From: Desulfosporosinus sp. FKB
GTDB lineage: Bacteria > Bacillota > Desulfitobacteriia > Desulfitobacteriales > Desulfitobacteriaceae
DNA: 64,000 nt
Direction: 5' to 3'
Assembly (NCBI RefSeq): GCF_002196705.1
Contig: NZ_NADJ01000039.1
Location: forward strand, 1 to 64,000
Position numbers and translations under genes: made by a program. Of this stretch, positions 9,629-19,680 are shown in pieces (the stretch's first letter is position 1; each line of letters starts with the position of its first letter). The notes beneath the pieces were generated by a model. That model ran no database searches and was not told the DNA's origin. It worked only from the letters and a program-made list of their open reading frames with translations.

Positions 9629-9783
9629 CCCCCCCAAATAGCCGAATTCGCTCTTGTATCCAAATTATATCTCATTTCCTCCAATTTCCTATATAAGCCG
9701 TTTGATTATATAGCTTAGATCTTACTCGAAGACCTTTAAATCACTAGAAACTATAGTTTCCATATTATTACCATTTTATTCAT

Positions 9784-10614
9784 CTACTCCTCCGAAATTA
9801 GTTTTAATTGGCGTTGGGTTACTTCATCAAGCATAGGCCCAAGGGCTTCCCTAACTTTCTTGTGTTTTTGGTTAAGAAGGTAGATCTTAGTTTTGCCTAT
9901 TTTCAAATTGCTGTCCAGATGCTCCTTCTCAGAAAGCATATTTTCCTTCAATAAATACCGGATCAACTCTTTAACTTGAGGAATTGAGCGTCCTAAAAGC
10001 TCAGCTAAGGCTGCTCTTGCCTTTGTCGAAGCCACATAAGGTAATCGGATTTGAAGCGAACCAATAATTTGGACCCCCCGCTCCAAATCCGTTTGCGGTA
10101 GATACTCTGCTTCTGGGTTCTCATGAAACACCCATTCTAAAAGGTCGTCTCCTTCACAATAAGGCTGCAAAGAATGATGGACACTGCCGCCTACCCCAAC
10201 AACTTTAACGTCTTTACCCCAAGCTCTGATTTTGCGTAAGAGGGAAAGGAAATCGCCATCACCTGTGATTAATAAAAACAGGTCGAAGGTCGCTGTTCGT
10301 GTGAGCAAAATTTCTTGAGCTTCCAGCATCAGTTCTAAATCAGCAGCATTACGGCGCAATCCGGTACTAGCATAATTATTCTTACTAAATACATGTCTCG
10401 TGAAAACATTTGTCTTTTCAAAGTTTGTTTGAGTACGCCAAAATTCCTCACGATCAAAATTAGCATACAAATAAATAGCCTGCAAATCCAAGGCGTTTTT
10501 TTGGGCGTAGGTTTGTAAATATTGAACTAGCTGTTCCGGTGTCAGTTCATAGCCTCGTTCAAGTAAACTTGTCCAGATATTTTCGTAATCAACAAACGCA
10601 ATGGCTTTAGTCAT
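9784..10614 (-). CDS. NYN-domain (LabA/DUF88-like) putative ribonuclease with winged-helix tail
   Basis: This 276-residue protein has a PIN-like NYN fold. Conserved acidic residues are in AFVDYENI near the N-terminus, in AADLELMLEA and in LITGDGDFLSLL. These form the metal site of NYN nucleases. The C-terminal third (about 170-250) resembles a winged-helix domain, suggesting nucleic-acid binding. The start at 10614 (MTKAIAF) follows AAAGGTG; an upstream GTG at 10626 is possible. It stands alone between groES and the molybdenum cofactor genes, so its substrate is unknown. Confidence 0.8.
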   Translation of the reverse strand: MTKAIAFVDYENIWTSLLERGYELTPEQLVQYLQTYAQKNALDLQAIYLYANFDREEFWRTQTNFEKTNVFTRHVFSKNNYASTGLRRNAADLELMLEAQEILLTRTATFDLFLLITGDGDFLSLLRKIRAWGKDVKVVGVGGSVHHSLQPYCEGDDLLEWVFHENPEAEYLPQTDLERGVQIIGSLQIRLPYVASTKARAALAELLGRSIPQVKELIRYLLKENMLSEKEHLDSNLKIGKTKIYLLNQKHKKVREALGPMLDEVTQRQLKLISEE

Positions 10615-10756
10615 TGTTATCATCACCTTTCAAGCCACCTCTGTGATATCATACGCTAAATCCTGGACAAGAGTGACAAGCAAAGGGATAAAGTTAAAGA
10701 GCTTTCACAAGACTGTGCAAGCCCTTAACTCTAAGACGTTATCCTATTTAGTTTTC

Positions 10757-11254
10757 TTATTTATCGGGAGTGGCACATTCACTCGCTTCTCCCTTGAGAA
10801 TTTGAATACCATGCGGCAAAGCCGAAGAAATTGCAGTAAAACATTCGCGAACAGCCTTAGGACTTCCAGGCATATTGATAATAAGAGTTCGCTTTCTGAT
10901 TACAGCCACAGCCCTGCTTAGCATTGCTTTTGGAGTCGCTTTTAAACTTTCTTGACGCATCACTTCCGCTATGCCCGGTACTAACCGATCAGCAACAGCC
11001 AGTGTTGCTTCAGGTGTGACATCTCGAGGAGAAAAACCAGTACCGCCGGTCGTCAATATCAAATCCAAGTTAATTTCATCGGCCCACAAACACAAGGTTT
11101 TTTCAAGGAGCAATTGATCATCTGGAAGCACTGCATATTCAACAACCTCCCAACCCATTTCTCGAACCATCTCTTTTAAGGCGGGACCTGAATGATCTTC
11201 TCGTTCTCCGCGTGAGCCTTTATCACTTGCCGTAATTATTCCAACCCTTACCAC
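10757..11254 (-). CDS. mog: MogA/MoaB-family molybdopterin adenylyltransferase
   Basis: This 165-residue protein has the MoCF/MogA fold with the signatures ITASDKGSRGEREDHSG and TTGGTGFSPRDVTPEAT. The family adenylylates molybdopterin before molybdate insertion. It is last in the moaA-moaC-MOSC-mog operon. The GTG start at 11254 shares one base with the MOSC stop, so translation is coupled. MoaB and MogA subtypes cannot be separated reliably by eye. Confidence 0.9.
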   Translation of the reverse strand: MVRVGIITASDKGSRGEREDHSGPALKEMVREMGWEVVEYAVLPDDQLLLEKTLCLWADEINLDLILTTGGTGFSPRDVTPEATLAVADRLVPGIAEVMRQESLKATPKAMLSRAVAVIRKRTLIINMPGSPKAVRECFTAISSALPHGIQILKGEASECATPDK

Positions 11255-11694
11255 TATTCTATCACCTCAATAGTATCCCCTACACGAACTGCTCCGCCTT
11301 CCAGTAAGCGAATAAAAATCCCTTCCTTGGGCATGACACAATCTCCCGCTTGATAGTAGATTGCGCATTTAGAGTGACATTCTTTGCCGATTTGAGTTAC
11401 TTCGCCAATACTTGTTGCACCTATTTTTAACTTTGTGCCGATGGGAAGCGAATATAATTCCAACCCTTCCGTCGTTAAGTTCTCAGCAAAATCTCCGGGA
11501 CCAACGTCCAACCCTTTGTCCTGCATGGTTTTGATGCTTTCCATACCTAACAAACTGACCATTCGGTGCCAATTCCCGCCATGAGCATCGCCTTCTAGCC
11601 CAAAACCGACCTTTAAGATTCCCTCACCTATATTTTTTTTACGCATTCCTTTTCGTTCACTAACGCAGACTGCAACAATTTTACCCACCTTCAT
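11254..11694 (-). CDS. MOSC-domain protein
   Basis: This 146-residue, single-domain MOSC protein has the HGGNWHRMVSLL and GDFAENLTTEGLEL motifs. A Cys-containing GKECHSKCAIYY stretch resembles the cysteine used by molybdenum cofactor sulfurases. MOSC proteins bind or modify molybdenum cofactors or handle sulfur; the exact reaction is unknown. Placement between moaC and mog supports a cofactor role. Confidence 0.85.
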   Translation of the reverse strand: MKVGKIVAVCVSERKGMRKKNIGEGILKVGFGLEGDAHGGNWHRMVSLLGMESIKTMQDKGLDVGPGDFAENLTTEGLELYSLPIGTKLKIGATSIGEVTQIGKECHSKCAIYYQAGDCVMPKEGIFIRLLEGGAVRVGDTIEVIE

Positions 11695-11807
11695 CGTCTC
11701 TCTTTCCCTGAATGTTCCATTTTACTCGCCCTTTATAAGAAGAACCTGACCAATATGATATTTATAATTGTTTAGCTTCTTATTGTACCTCTTGTTCTTG
11801 CCTTTGA

Positions 11808-12278
11808 TCAACGCACATAATGACCACTTTTGCCGCCCTGTTTTTCTACCAAGTAGATTTCTCCAATCGTCATGGATTTATCAATGGCTTTACACATATC
11901 ATAGATGGTCAAGGCGGCAATACTCACAGCCGTCAGGGCCTCCATTTCAACTCCTGTTTTTCCTTGAACTTTTACAATCGCTTCAATCTCAACTTCTCCC
12001 GGGTCTTTCAAATTGAAGCTCAGTTTAGCACCTGTTATTCCCAAAGGATGACACATGGGAATTAGCTGGGAAGTCTGTTTGGCCGCCATAATTCCTGCAA
12101 CCTGGGCAACTGCCAAGACATCTCCTTTAGCAATACCCCCGCTGCGAATTCGATCTAAAGTCTCTTGCTTCATCTGGACACTTCCATGAGCTACTGCAAC
12201 TCGAGAAGTTTCTGCTTTATCACTGACATCGACCATGCGGGCACGCCCTTGTTCATCAAAATGAGTTAAATCGTTCAT
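11808..12278 (-). CDS. moaC: Cyclic pyranopterin monophosphate synthase MoaC
   Basis: MoaC converts the MoaA product (3',8-cyclo-GTP) to cyclic pyranopterin monophosphate. The 156-residue protein has IPMCHPLGI and [25 protein letters not shown], the conserved active-site blocks. The start at 12278 is three bases beyond the moaA stop, with GGAGG inside the end of moaA. Confidence 0.97.
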   Translation of the reverse strand: MNDLTHFDEQGRARMVDVSDKAETSRVAVAHGSVQMKQETLDRIRSGGIAKGDVLAVAQVAGIMAAKQTSQLIPMCHPLGITGAKLSFNLKDPGEVEIEAIVKVQGKTGVEMEALTAVSIAALTIYDMCKAIDKSMTIGEIYLVEKQGGKSGHYVR

Positions 12279-12281
12279 CCT

Positions 12282-13253
12282 CTAACCTCCGATTTGAGAC
12301 ATAATACGCTGGCCTTGCAGAGCTTCTTCATTCATATGATGCTCAGAAGGCTTACGCCATACTGCTTGGGCAACTATATCCAACAGATCTTGATCTGAAC
12401 TGCCATTTCGCAGCGCTTCCCGCAAATCAATTTCTAATTTACTATGCAAACACGGCCTGAGTTTGCCGTCAGGTGTTAAACGTATGCGATTACAGGTACT
12501 GCAAAAATGGCGACTTAAAGCGCTGATAAACCCAATACTTCCTTTAAAGTCACGGAGCTGGAAGTATTCTGCCGGTCCCCCGCCTAAAATCTCTTTTGAA
12601 GGAACATATTGCTTAATTCCTAACAATTCTTTCATCTCTTGTATAGGAACAAAATCACTTCGTCTTTCGGAACTCGAGCCAATCGGCATGAGTTCTATGA
12701 AACGGATATGAATGGGATACTGCTTGGCTAGTGTTAAAAAACCAGGCAGATCTTGAGTATTAAAATCACGGACAACGACAACATTAACTTTTACCGGTTT
12801 CAGCCCAGCTTCAAGAGAACGGAAAATTCCTTGGATCACCTTCGAAACATCTCCGCCGCGTGTAATCTCAGCGAACCGCTCAGGATTCATCGTATCCAAA
12901 CTAATATTTACACGCCGTACACCTGCAGCTTTTAAATCAAAGGCCATTTCAGAAAGCAACATTCCATTGGTGGTAAGCATTAAATCATCAACTCCGGGGA
13001 TTTGTGATCCTTTGCTCAGGAACTCCAGAATCCCTCTGCGGACAAGAGGTTCTCCCCCGGTGATGCGAAAACGATGAAACCCCAGCTGCGTACTAAGCCT
13101 CATTAAGCGAAGAATTTCTTCAAAAGTAAGGATGTCCTCATGAGGCATCCATGCTACGCCTTGACTTGGCATGCAGTACTTACAGCGGAGATTACATCGA
13201 TCAGTTACGGAAATCCTTAGATAGTCAATTTGTCTTTGAAATTGATCCTGCAT
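12282..13253 (-). CDS. moaA: GTP 3',8-cyclase MoaA (radical SAM)
   Basis: This enzyme performs the first step of molybdenum cofactor synthesis. The 323-residue protein has the radical SAM cluster motif CNLRCKYC (C20, C24, C27) and the C-terminal second [4Fe-4S] site CSTCNRIRLTPDGKLRPC. The arginine-containing end of MoaA is less standard here (RIMSQIGG instead of a GG tail with extra residues). It is first in its operon, behind a long structured leader, with GAGGGGG before the ATG. Confidence 0.96.
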   Translation of the reverse strand: MQDQFQRQIDYLRISVTDRCNLRCKYCMPSQGVAWMPHEDILTFEEILRLMRLSTQLGFHRFRITGGEPLVRRGILEFLSKGSQIPGVDDLMLTTNGMLLSEMAFDLKAAGVRRVNISLDTMNPERFAEITRGGDVSKVIQGIFRSLEAGLKPVKVNVVVVRDFNTQDLPGFLTLAKQYPIHIRFIELMPIGSSSERRSDFVPIQEMKELLGIKQYVPSKEILGGGPAEYFQLRDFKGSIGFISALSRHFCSTCNRIRLTPDGKLRPCLHSKLEIDLREALRNGSSDQDLLDIVAQAVWRKPSEHHMNEEALQGQRIMSQIGG

Positions 13254-13259
13254 AAAATC

Positions 13260-13480
13260 CCCCTCTTATTATTACAAGATAAATAAAAAAAACCACGGTC
13301 TGTAAACAACCGGGGGATTATTTCCTCCTGTCAACAGACTCCTTTCCAATGGGAGATATTACAGTTTCCCGTAATACCCGAGTGTCTTAAAACACTTGTC
13401 TGGTTCCCATAGCCTTTGCCTTAGGAAAGCCAGCTTCGGAGCATTCAAAATTTTTCAAACCTTCATACCATGAAAAACCA
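13260..13480 (-). ncRNA. Structured leader upstream of moaA, candidate molybdenum cofactor riboswitch
   Basis: Nearly 240 nt separate moaA from the next gene. The minus-strand RNA shows several helices: a GTGTTTTAAGACAC hairpin, a GTATTAC/GTAATAT hairpin, and CTGG...CCAG around GGCAAAGGC. Its 3' end has a short CGGT/ACCG stem followed by eight T residues (13285-13315), a terminator. An upstream GTCTGTTGAC can pair with GTTTACAGAC of that stem, a possible antiterminator. A Moco riboswitch is the natural candidate before moaA; I could not verify its consensus. Confidence 0.5.
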
Positions 13481-13662
13481 TAACTAATGAATCGTTATAA
13501 GTTGTCCAATTGCAACACTTATTATATTACGTATTCCTTATACTTTTCGAGATAAGACACCAAAATCCTCTATATTTTTCAGTATCAGATTTAAAGAAAA
13601 AAGGATTTAGATTTGTCTTAAAATATTGTAAACTAGAGTTAACAGGGTACGAGGAGGTACAC

Positions 13663-14448
13663 ATGACTAAGGAAATAGTAACTCATACCATTTTAAAAGC
13701 CAGCGGCCTTCAGCTCGAAGAGGTTGAAGACTGTATAGTCCAAGAAATTCCCTTGACCGTTCACTACAACGGGGAAGAAATTGCTACCCTTTTATGTTCT
13801 CCTTCACAAACCGAAGAACTAACCTTAGGTTTTTTACTCAATGAGGGCTTTATCCAAACTCCCAATGACGTCTATGAACTTCGCCAGGACCCTGCTGATC
13901 ATTTAGTATGGATCGAAGGTAAACCATGCCTCTTGCAAAAGGAACTTATGAGCAAACGTTTTGTTTCAGCTTGCTGTGGAAAAAGCCGAGCTTCATTTTG
14001 CTTCGCTAACGATGCGCTTATGGTTAAACCGCTCGTCTCAACTTATCGTATTTCTCTTGAAGAAGCCTACAAATACGCCGGTTTTTTGCAGAACCATCTT
14101 CCGCTTTTTCAAGCAACCGGAGGAGTCCACAGCGGTGGGGTAGGACATCAAGGCGAAGTGATCTTAACCAGTTACGACATCGGCCGCCATAACGTTTTTG
14201 ACAAATTAAACGGCAGTGCCTTTCGCTCCGGATTACAGCTTGAAAACCATGTTATTTTCTTTAGCGGCCGAGTATCTTCTGAAATTCTTTTAAAAGTTGC
14301 TAAAATGAAAGTTCCCATTCTCATCGCACGTGGTGCCCCAACTGATATGGCCTTATCTCAGGCCGCTGCCTTAAACATTACTGTCATTGGCTTTGCACGG
14401 GAACAGCGCTTGAATATCTATACCTGTCCCGAACGAGTTATCATTTAA
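13663..14448 (+). CDS. fdhD: FdhD sulfurtransferase for formate dehydrogenase
   Basis: FdhD transfers sulfur from a cysteine desulfurase to the molybdenum bis-MGD cofactor of formate dehydrogenase. The 261-residue protein has the Cys pair in VSACCGKSR (C104, C105) and the conserved GGVHSGGV and YDIGRHNVFDKL blocks. ATG 13663 is chosen over an ORF beginning at 13510 because AGGAGG lies 8 nt before it and family N-termini align. It is the only plus-strand gene in the module and converges on mobA, whose 3' end it overlaps by 8 nt. Confidence 0.93.
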   Translation: MTKEIVTHTILKASGLQLEEVEDCIVQEIPLTVHYNGEEIATLLCSPSQTEELTLGFLLNEGFIQTPNDVYELRQDPADHLVWIEGKPCLLQKELMSKRFVSACCGKSRASFCFANDALMVKPLVSTYRISLEEAYKYAGFLQNHLPLFQATGGVHSGGVGHQGEVILTSYDIGRHNVFDKLNGSAFRSGLQLENHVIFFSGRVSSEILLKVAKMKVPILIARGAPTDMALSQAAALNITVIGFAREQRLNIYTCPERVII

Positions 14449-15052
14449 GGATATTTAACCATTCCTGCGGAGTATTCACATTACAAAAAACATCATCTAA
14501 ACCCGAAAAACTCGTTAGTTCAGTTTCTTCCACATATTTTATGGAACATGCAGAGAACAAATCGGTAATCTTGAGGCGACCGGCCTCAAGATTTTTTTTA
14601 ATTTCCGGCAGGCAGTTCCGATGATAAAAAGCATGGAGAGGATGAATTACTGACTGAAACCGTGGAACTACGACATCATAGTCTGGTGCCCAACGAAACA
14701 GAAAGCGGATAAGCTCTCCTTGCAGAAAAGGCATATCACAAGCGACAAAAAAAACAGAGGGGTTGTCTGCAGCTTTCAAACCCTGATAAAGTCCTGCCAA
14801 TGGTCCCTGATCACGATGTTCATCTTGAATAACCGAAAAATTGTAGTCCTTATAAAGTTCCGGCTCATTACTGCTGATTAGGACTTCGGAAAAGGTATCT
14901 TCCAGAACGTCTAGAGTACGTTCCACAAGAGGCTTCCCTTCTAATTCCAAGAACGCTTTATTCTTCTTCATGCGCGAGTTTTTTCCTCCGGCCAGCAAAA
15001 CTCCCGTCGCCTCGAGCTTAGGAAGCCGTTTTATGGTGTCTTGAAGTATCAT
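14441..15052 (-). CDS. mobA: Molybdenum cofactor guanylyltransferase MobA
   Basis: This enzyme adds GMP to molybdopterin to make MGD, the cofactor form needed by the adjacent formate dehydrogenase. The 203-residue protein has the nucleotidyltransferase motif GVLLAGGKNSRMKKNKAFL and the metal-binding FFVACDMPFL. It starts at 15052 behind GGGGG. It lies just downstream of fdhA in the same orientation and may be co-transcribed with it. Confidence 0.93.
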   Translation of the reverse strand: MILQDTIKRLPKLEATGVLLAGGKNSRMKKNKAFLELEGKPLVERTLDVLEDTFSEVLISSNEPELYKDYNFSVIQDEHRDQGPLAGLYQGLKAADNPSVFFVACDMPFLQGELIRFLFRWAPDYDVVVPRFQSVIHPLHAFYHRNCLPEIKKNLEAGRLKITDLFSACSIKYVEETELTSFSGLDDVFCNVNTPQEWLNILK

Positions 15053-15142
15053 TTTCTCAAAGCCCCCTTGTACGAAGGTTTACTTTCTGGTGAACAATTG
15101 AAAAAGGGCCTTCGCTAAATACGAAAGCCCCTTTAGTATTTA

Positions 15143-17821
15143 CTAGAGTTTTGAAACTTTTACACCACAGACCTTATACTCATAGGTCTTAGTGACTTTG
15201 TCGTAAGCTCCATTAGTTAAAACATTGGTCGGCGATCCTGCATAGTGAAGAGTCATAAAAAGCATGCCCGCAGGCACCCGTTCAGTTACCTTAACCTTCG
15301 TATTAAGTTCTCCCCGGCGAGATGCTACTTTTACAACGTCACCATCACTGATTCCTATTTGCTTAGCATCAATAGGATTGAGCTCTGCTAATTCCTCCGG
15401 TGAGTTCTTAATCAACCCTTCAGAACTTTGCGTAAATACATTATAATGCGAAAGTTTCCGTCCTGTGTTGAGAAGGAGAGGGTACTCCTTGTCAGGTTGT
15501 TCATGAGGCAGCTGATTTTCACAAGGAACGAAAAGCCCTTTGCCTCTATTAAATTTTCCTTTATGCAGGAACTTAGTCCCAGGATGATCCGCAGTTGGGA
15601 CCGGCCATTGCAGTCCTTGAGTTCCCAGGCGCTCATGGGATATTCCGGCAAATTGAGGCGTTAGCTGGGCAATCTCTTCCATAACTTCTGCTGACGATGC
15701 GTAGGGGAAAGGATAACCCATTCGATTTGCCAGTTCGCAGATGATTTCGCCATCAGGTTTAGCGTTCCCTAAGGGTTTTATGGCCTGATTTACCATCTGG
15801 AACCGGCGCTCGGTATTAGTAACAGTTCCTGTCTTTTCGGCAAAACTAGCACCTGGCAGAACCACATCGGCCAGCAGTGCTGTTTCCGACAGGAAAATTT
15901 CCTGCACAACGAGGAAGTCCAAAGCTTTTAAGCCTTTGCGGACATGATTAGCATCCGCATCCGTCATTACAGGATCTTCACCCATGATATACAAAGCACG
16001 CAGTTGTTTGTTCACCGCAGCGTCAAACATATCAGGAATCATAAAGCCCGGATTCGGATCAAGGGGAACTCCCCAAGCGGCCTCAAACTTTGCTCTCACC
16101 TCTGGATTACTAACCTGTTGATAACCGGGATAAACATTGGGCAAAGCTCCCATGTCACAGGCACCCTGAACGTTATTTTGCCCGCGCAGCGGATTAACTC
16201 CTGTAGATTCCTTGCCTATATGCCCTGTAAGCATGGAGAGATTTGCCAGACTCAAAACATTATCTGTACCGCAGGAGTGCTCAGTAATTCCTAAAGTATA
16301 GAAAATCTGTGCCCGTTCGGCAGTTGCATAAATCCTTGCTGCTTCCTCGAGTTGTTCTGCCGGCACACCGGTAATCTGGCTGGTGTACTCGGGGGTATAT
16401 TTCTGAAGGGTTTCTTTGAGTTTTTCAAAACCTTCCGTACGTTCTGCAATGAACCCACGATCTTCCCAGCCCTTGGCAAGAATAATGTGCATAATCCCGT
16501 TAACCAGAGCAATATCCGTCCCTGGGCGAAGTCTTAGCCATACATCTGCCTGTTCAGCCAAATCAATGCAGCGTGGGTCTACTACAATTAGTTTTGCGCC
16601 TTTAGCTAATGCTTGCCTCATCTTCGTCCCAATGACCGGATGAGCCTCCGTTGTATTCGAACCGATAACAAACATAACCTCGGCATTTGGAATTTCGTTG
16701 ATAGAATTTGTCATAGCACCTGAGCCGAATGAAGTGGCCAGACCGGCCACTGTGGGAGCGTGTCAGGTCCTGGCGCAGTGATCAACATTATTCGTTCCGA
16801 TCACCGCGCGCATAAATTTTTGCATTAAATAATTTTCTTCATTAGTACAATGTGCTGAACTTAAAGCTGCAAGAGCATTAGGCCCATAAGCATCCTTAAT
16901 TTCGCGAAATTTCGAAGCAACTAAATCTAAAGCCTCATCCCATTCCGCCGGAACTAAGACGCCATCCTTTCGGATAAGCGGGGTCGTTACGCGTCTGGAG
17001 CTATAAATCATATCCATCCCAAAACGGCCTTTTACACAAAGAGCCTTGCCATTTACAGGAGCTTGCGGGTTCGATGTTACACCAATGACCTGACCATCTT
17101 TAACATTCAGGTCAAAGTTACATCCCACACCACAAAACGGACAAGTCGTTTGAACTTTAGTGACTTCCCAAGGACGTCCTTTCCCAGCCATTTGTTTTTC
17201 CGTCAGTGCACCCACGGGGCATACTGAAACACAAGAACCACAAAAATCACAATCCGATTCGTTGAGGGGTATATTATAGGCGGGACCTACCTGAGTGTTA
17301 AATCCGCGGAAGGAAAAGTCTAACCTGCTTTTTCCTTGGATTTCTGTACAAGCCTTGATACATTTCCCGCACAAGATACATTTATTAGGATCTCTAATGA
17401 TGAAAGGATTTGCATTATCCACAGGAAGGTCGCGTTTTTCCCCTGCGAAAACGTCACCTTTTACTCCATACTCATAAGCATATTCTGCTAAAGAACAATT
17501 CCCCATTTTTTCACAGGTCATACAATCTAAAGGATGATTGGCAACTAATAATTCTAAAATCGTTTTACGTGCCGCGCGAACCTTTGGATTTTGCGTCTCA
17601 ATTTTCATGCCTTGTGCCACTTGGGTAACACAAGAGGGAGGAAGATTCCTCATTCCTTCAATTTGAACTACACATAAACGACAAGCACCAGAAGGGGTAA
17701 GCTCCGGATCATGACACAACGTAGGAACAGGAATATTGTTCATGCGGCAGGCTTCAAGCACAGTTGTTCCTTTGGGAACGCTTACTTCACGGCCGTCAAT
17801 AGTTATTGTAAACCACTCCAA
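15143..17821 (-). CDS. fdhA: NAD-type formate dehydrogenase catalytic subunit, selenocysteine-containing (UGA readthrough)
   Basis: This one gene of 892 residues is interrupted only by an in-frame TGA at 16763-16765. The context HCART-U-HAPTVAGLA matches the selenocysteine site of formate dehydrogenases, giving U353. The N-terminus carries a [2Fe-2S] site (C36, C47, C50, C64), a His-Cys cluster (H96, C100, C103, C109), two ferredoxin clusters (C148-C158, C191-C201) and the catalytic-domain [4Fe-4S] (C227, C230, C234, C262). The molybdopterin domains follow. The TTG start at 17821 has AGAGGAG upstream. With NuoE- and NuoF-like partners it should link formate oxidation or CO2 reduction to NAD(P)H, possibly with ferredoxin. 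Automated annotation would split it in two. Confidence 0.95.
16733..16765 (-). promoter_or_regulatory. SECIS element directing selenocysteine at the fdhA UGA
   Basis: Eleven bases after the TGA a perfect 7-bp stem AGTGGCC/GGCCACT (16745-16751 with 16733-16739) closes a GGTCT loop. The SelB-binding loop of E. coli fdhF also contains GGUCU. Position and loop fit a bacterial SECIS. Confidence 0.93.
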
Positions 17822-17878
17822 AGTGTTTCACTCCTCTCAGTATATCTATCATAGCGATATTGAAAACGCAAACCCAGA

Positions 17879-19669
17879 CTACGAACGGCTTACTGCTCCA
17901 AACTTACATTTATCCATACAAGTACCGCACTTAATACATTCATCTTGGTTAATAACATATGGAGTATTCTTATCGCCTTTGATGCAGTTAGCCGGACAGT
18001 TTTTGGCACAAAGACTGCATTTTTTACACTTATCGGCATCAATTGAATAACTCAATAACGCTGAACAGACATGTGCGGGACACTTATGCTCTAAAATATG
18101 GGCCTCAAACTCATGTCTGAAATATTTGAGCGTTGCCAGTACAGGATTTGGGGCATTCTGGCCTAAGCCGCAGAGGGATGTTTCTTTGATCGTTAAGGCT
18201 AGATTCTCTAAGGTGTCGAGATCTTCAATTTTCCCTTCGCCTTTCGTGATTTTGTCCAGAATGTCGTACATCCGCTTATTGCCTTCGCGGCAGGGGGTGC
18301 ATTTTCCACAAGATTCTTTCTGGGAAAAGTTTACGAAGAAACGGGCAATGTCGACCATACACGTCGTCTCATCCATAATGACAAGTCCGCCCGAACCGAC
18401 CATTGCTCCAGCATTGGTCAAGGTTTCATAATCTACGGATAGATCGAGCATGTTCTCAGGCAAGCATCCGCCTGAGGGGCCTCCAATCTGCACAGCCTTG
18501 AAGGCTTTGCCGTTCTGGATTCCACCCCCAATATCAAAGATAATCTCCCGTAATGTTGTTCCCATTGGAACTTCAACCAGACCTGTATTATTTACTTTTC
18601 CGGTCAGAGCAAAAATTTTCGTCCCTTTGCTCTTCTCCGTTCCAAATTGAGCATACCACTCTGCTCCATGACGGATGATATGCGGAATATTAGACCAGGT
18701 TTCAACGTTATTAATATTTGTCGGTTTCCCCCATAAACCGCTCACAGCCGGAAAGGGCGGCCGAACACGCGGCATTCCGCGCTTGCCCTCGATGGAAGCC
18801 ATCAGCGCTGTCTCTTCACCGCAGACAAAGGCTCCTGCACCGGCAAATACTTTCAAGCGGAAATTGAAGCCGGAATTAAAAATATTGTCTCCCAAAAAGC
18901 CCGCTTCTTCAGCCTGCTTAATAGCTATACTGAGATGTTTAATAGCCAAAGGGTATTCCGCACGGCAATAAACATAACCTTCATCAACACCCATTGCATA
19001 AGCTCCAATGAGCATTCCTTCAATAACGGAATGCGGATCACCTTCAAGAACGCTGCGATCCATGAAGGCCCCCGGATCTCCTTCATCGGCATTACAAATT
19101 ATATATTTTTTGTCACTCGGCGTTTGTTGACAGAAACTCCATTTTAAACCTGTTGGGAATCCTGCACCACCTCGTCCACGCAATCCGGATTTTTTAACTT
19201 CTTCAATGACGTCGTTCGGTTTCATCTCTTTGAGCACTTTTTCAAGGGCTTTATAACCGTCGCGAAGCGTATAATCTTGAATACGCTGGGGATCAATAAC
19301 CCCGCAGTTTTTCAGGACAATTCGATGTTGTTTCGCGAAAAACCGGATGTCGGACATTTTGGTCACGGGTTTTTGAGTTTCTGTGTCTAATAATAATAAA
19401 CGTTCAACCCTTTCACCTTTCATAACATCCGAAGCAACGATTTCTGCAATATCTTCTCCTTGAACACGAGTATATAGGACATGTTGAGGTTCGATAACAA
19501 TAGTTGGTCCTTTTTCACAGAAACCTTGGCATCCTGTACCGACAATAGTTACAGTCTCTTCCAGCCCTTGACGCTTTATTTCCTCTTTTAAAATATCAAT
19601 GATCGGAAGTGCCCCAGAAGAAGCACAACCTGTTCCTGCACACACTAGAATCTTTTGATTCTCAGCCAT
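17879..19669 (-). CDS. NuoF/HydB-like NADH-binding subunit of formate dehydrogenase
   Basis: This 596-residue flavo-iron-sulfur subunit carries NAD(H) and FMN. In order it has: an N-terminal thioredoxin-like [2Fe-2S] domain (CAGTGCASSG and GTGCQGFCEKGP); the Nuo51 FMN/NADH fold (GLRGRGGAGFPTGLKW and NADEGDPGAFMDR); a [4Fe-4S] site (ESCGKCTPCREG); and a C-terminal two-cluster ferredoxin domain (CKKCSLCAKNC and CIKCGTCMDKC). This layout is that of HydB and FdhB subunits in bifurcating or NAD-linked enzymes. It lies between the NuoE-like gene and fdhA. Confidence 0.95.
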   Translation of the reverse strand: MAENQKILVCAGTGCASSGALPIIDILKEEIKRQGLEETVTIVGTGCQGFCEKGPTIVIEPQHVLYTRVQGEDIAEIVASDVMKGERVERLLLLDTETQKPVTKMSDIRFFAKQHRIVLKNCGVIDPQRIQDYTLRDGYKALEKVLKEMKPNDVIEEVKKSGLRGRGGAGFPTGLKWSFCQQTPSDKKYIICNADEGDPGAFMDRSVLEGDPHSVIEGMLIGAYAMGVDEGYVYCRAEYPLAIKHLSIAIKQAEEAGFLGDNIFNSGFNFRLKVFAGAGAFVCGEETALMASIEGKRGMPRVRPPFPAVSGLWGKPTNINNVETWSNIPHIIRHGAEWYAQFGTEKSKGTKIFALTGKVNNTGLVEVPMGTTLREIIFDIGGGIQNGKAFKAVQIGGPSGGCLPENMLDLSVDYETLTNAGAMVGSGGLVIMDETTCMVDIARFFVNFSQKESCGKCTPCREGNKRMYDILDKITKGEGKIEDLDTLENLALTIKETSLCGLGQNAPNPVLATLKYFRHEFEAHILEHKCPAHVCSALLSYSIDADKCKKCSLCAKNCPANCIKGDKNTPYVINQDECIKCGTCMDKCKFGAVSRS

Positions 19670-19680
19670 CCCTTAACCCC

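Noticed and set aside
16763-16765. Nonsense mutation or pseudogene in formate dehydrogenase
   Set aside because: The frame continues without shift, the context matches the family's selenocysteine site, and a SECIS hairpin follows.
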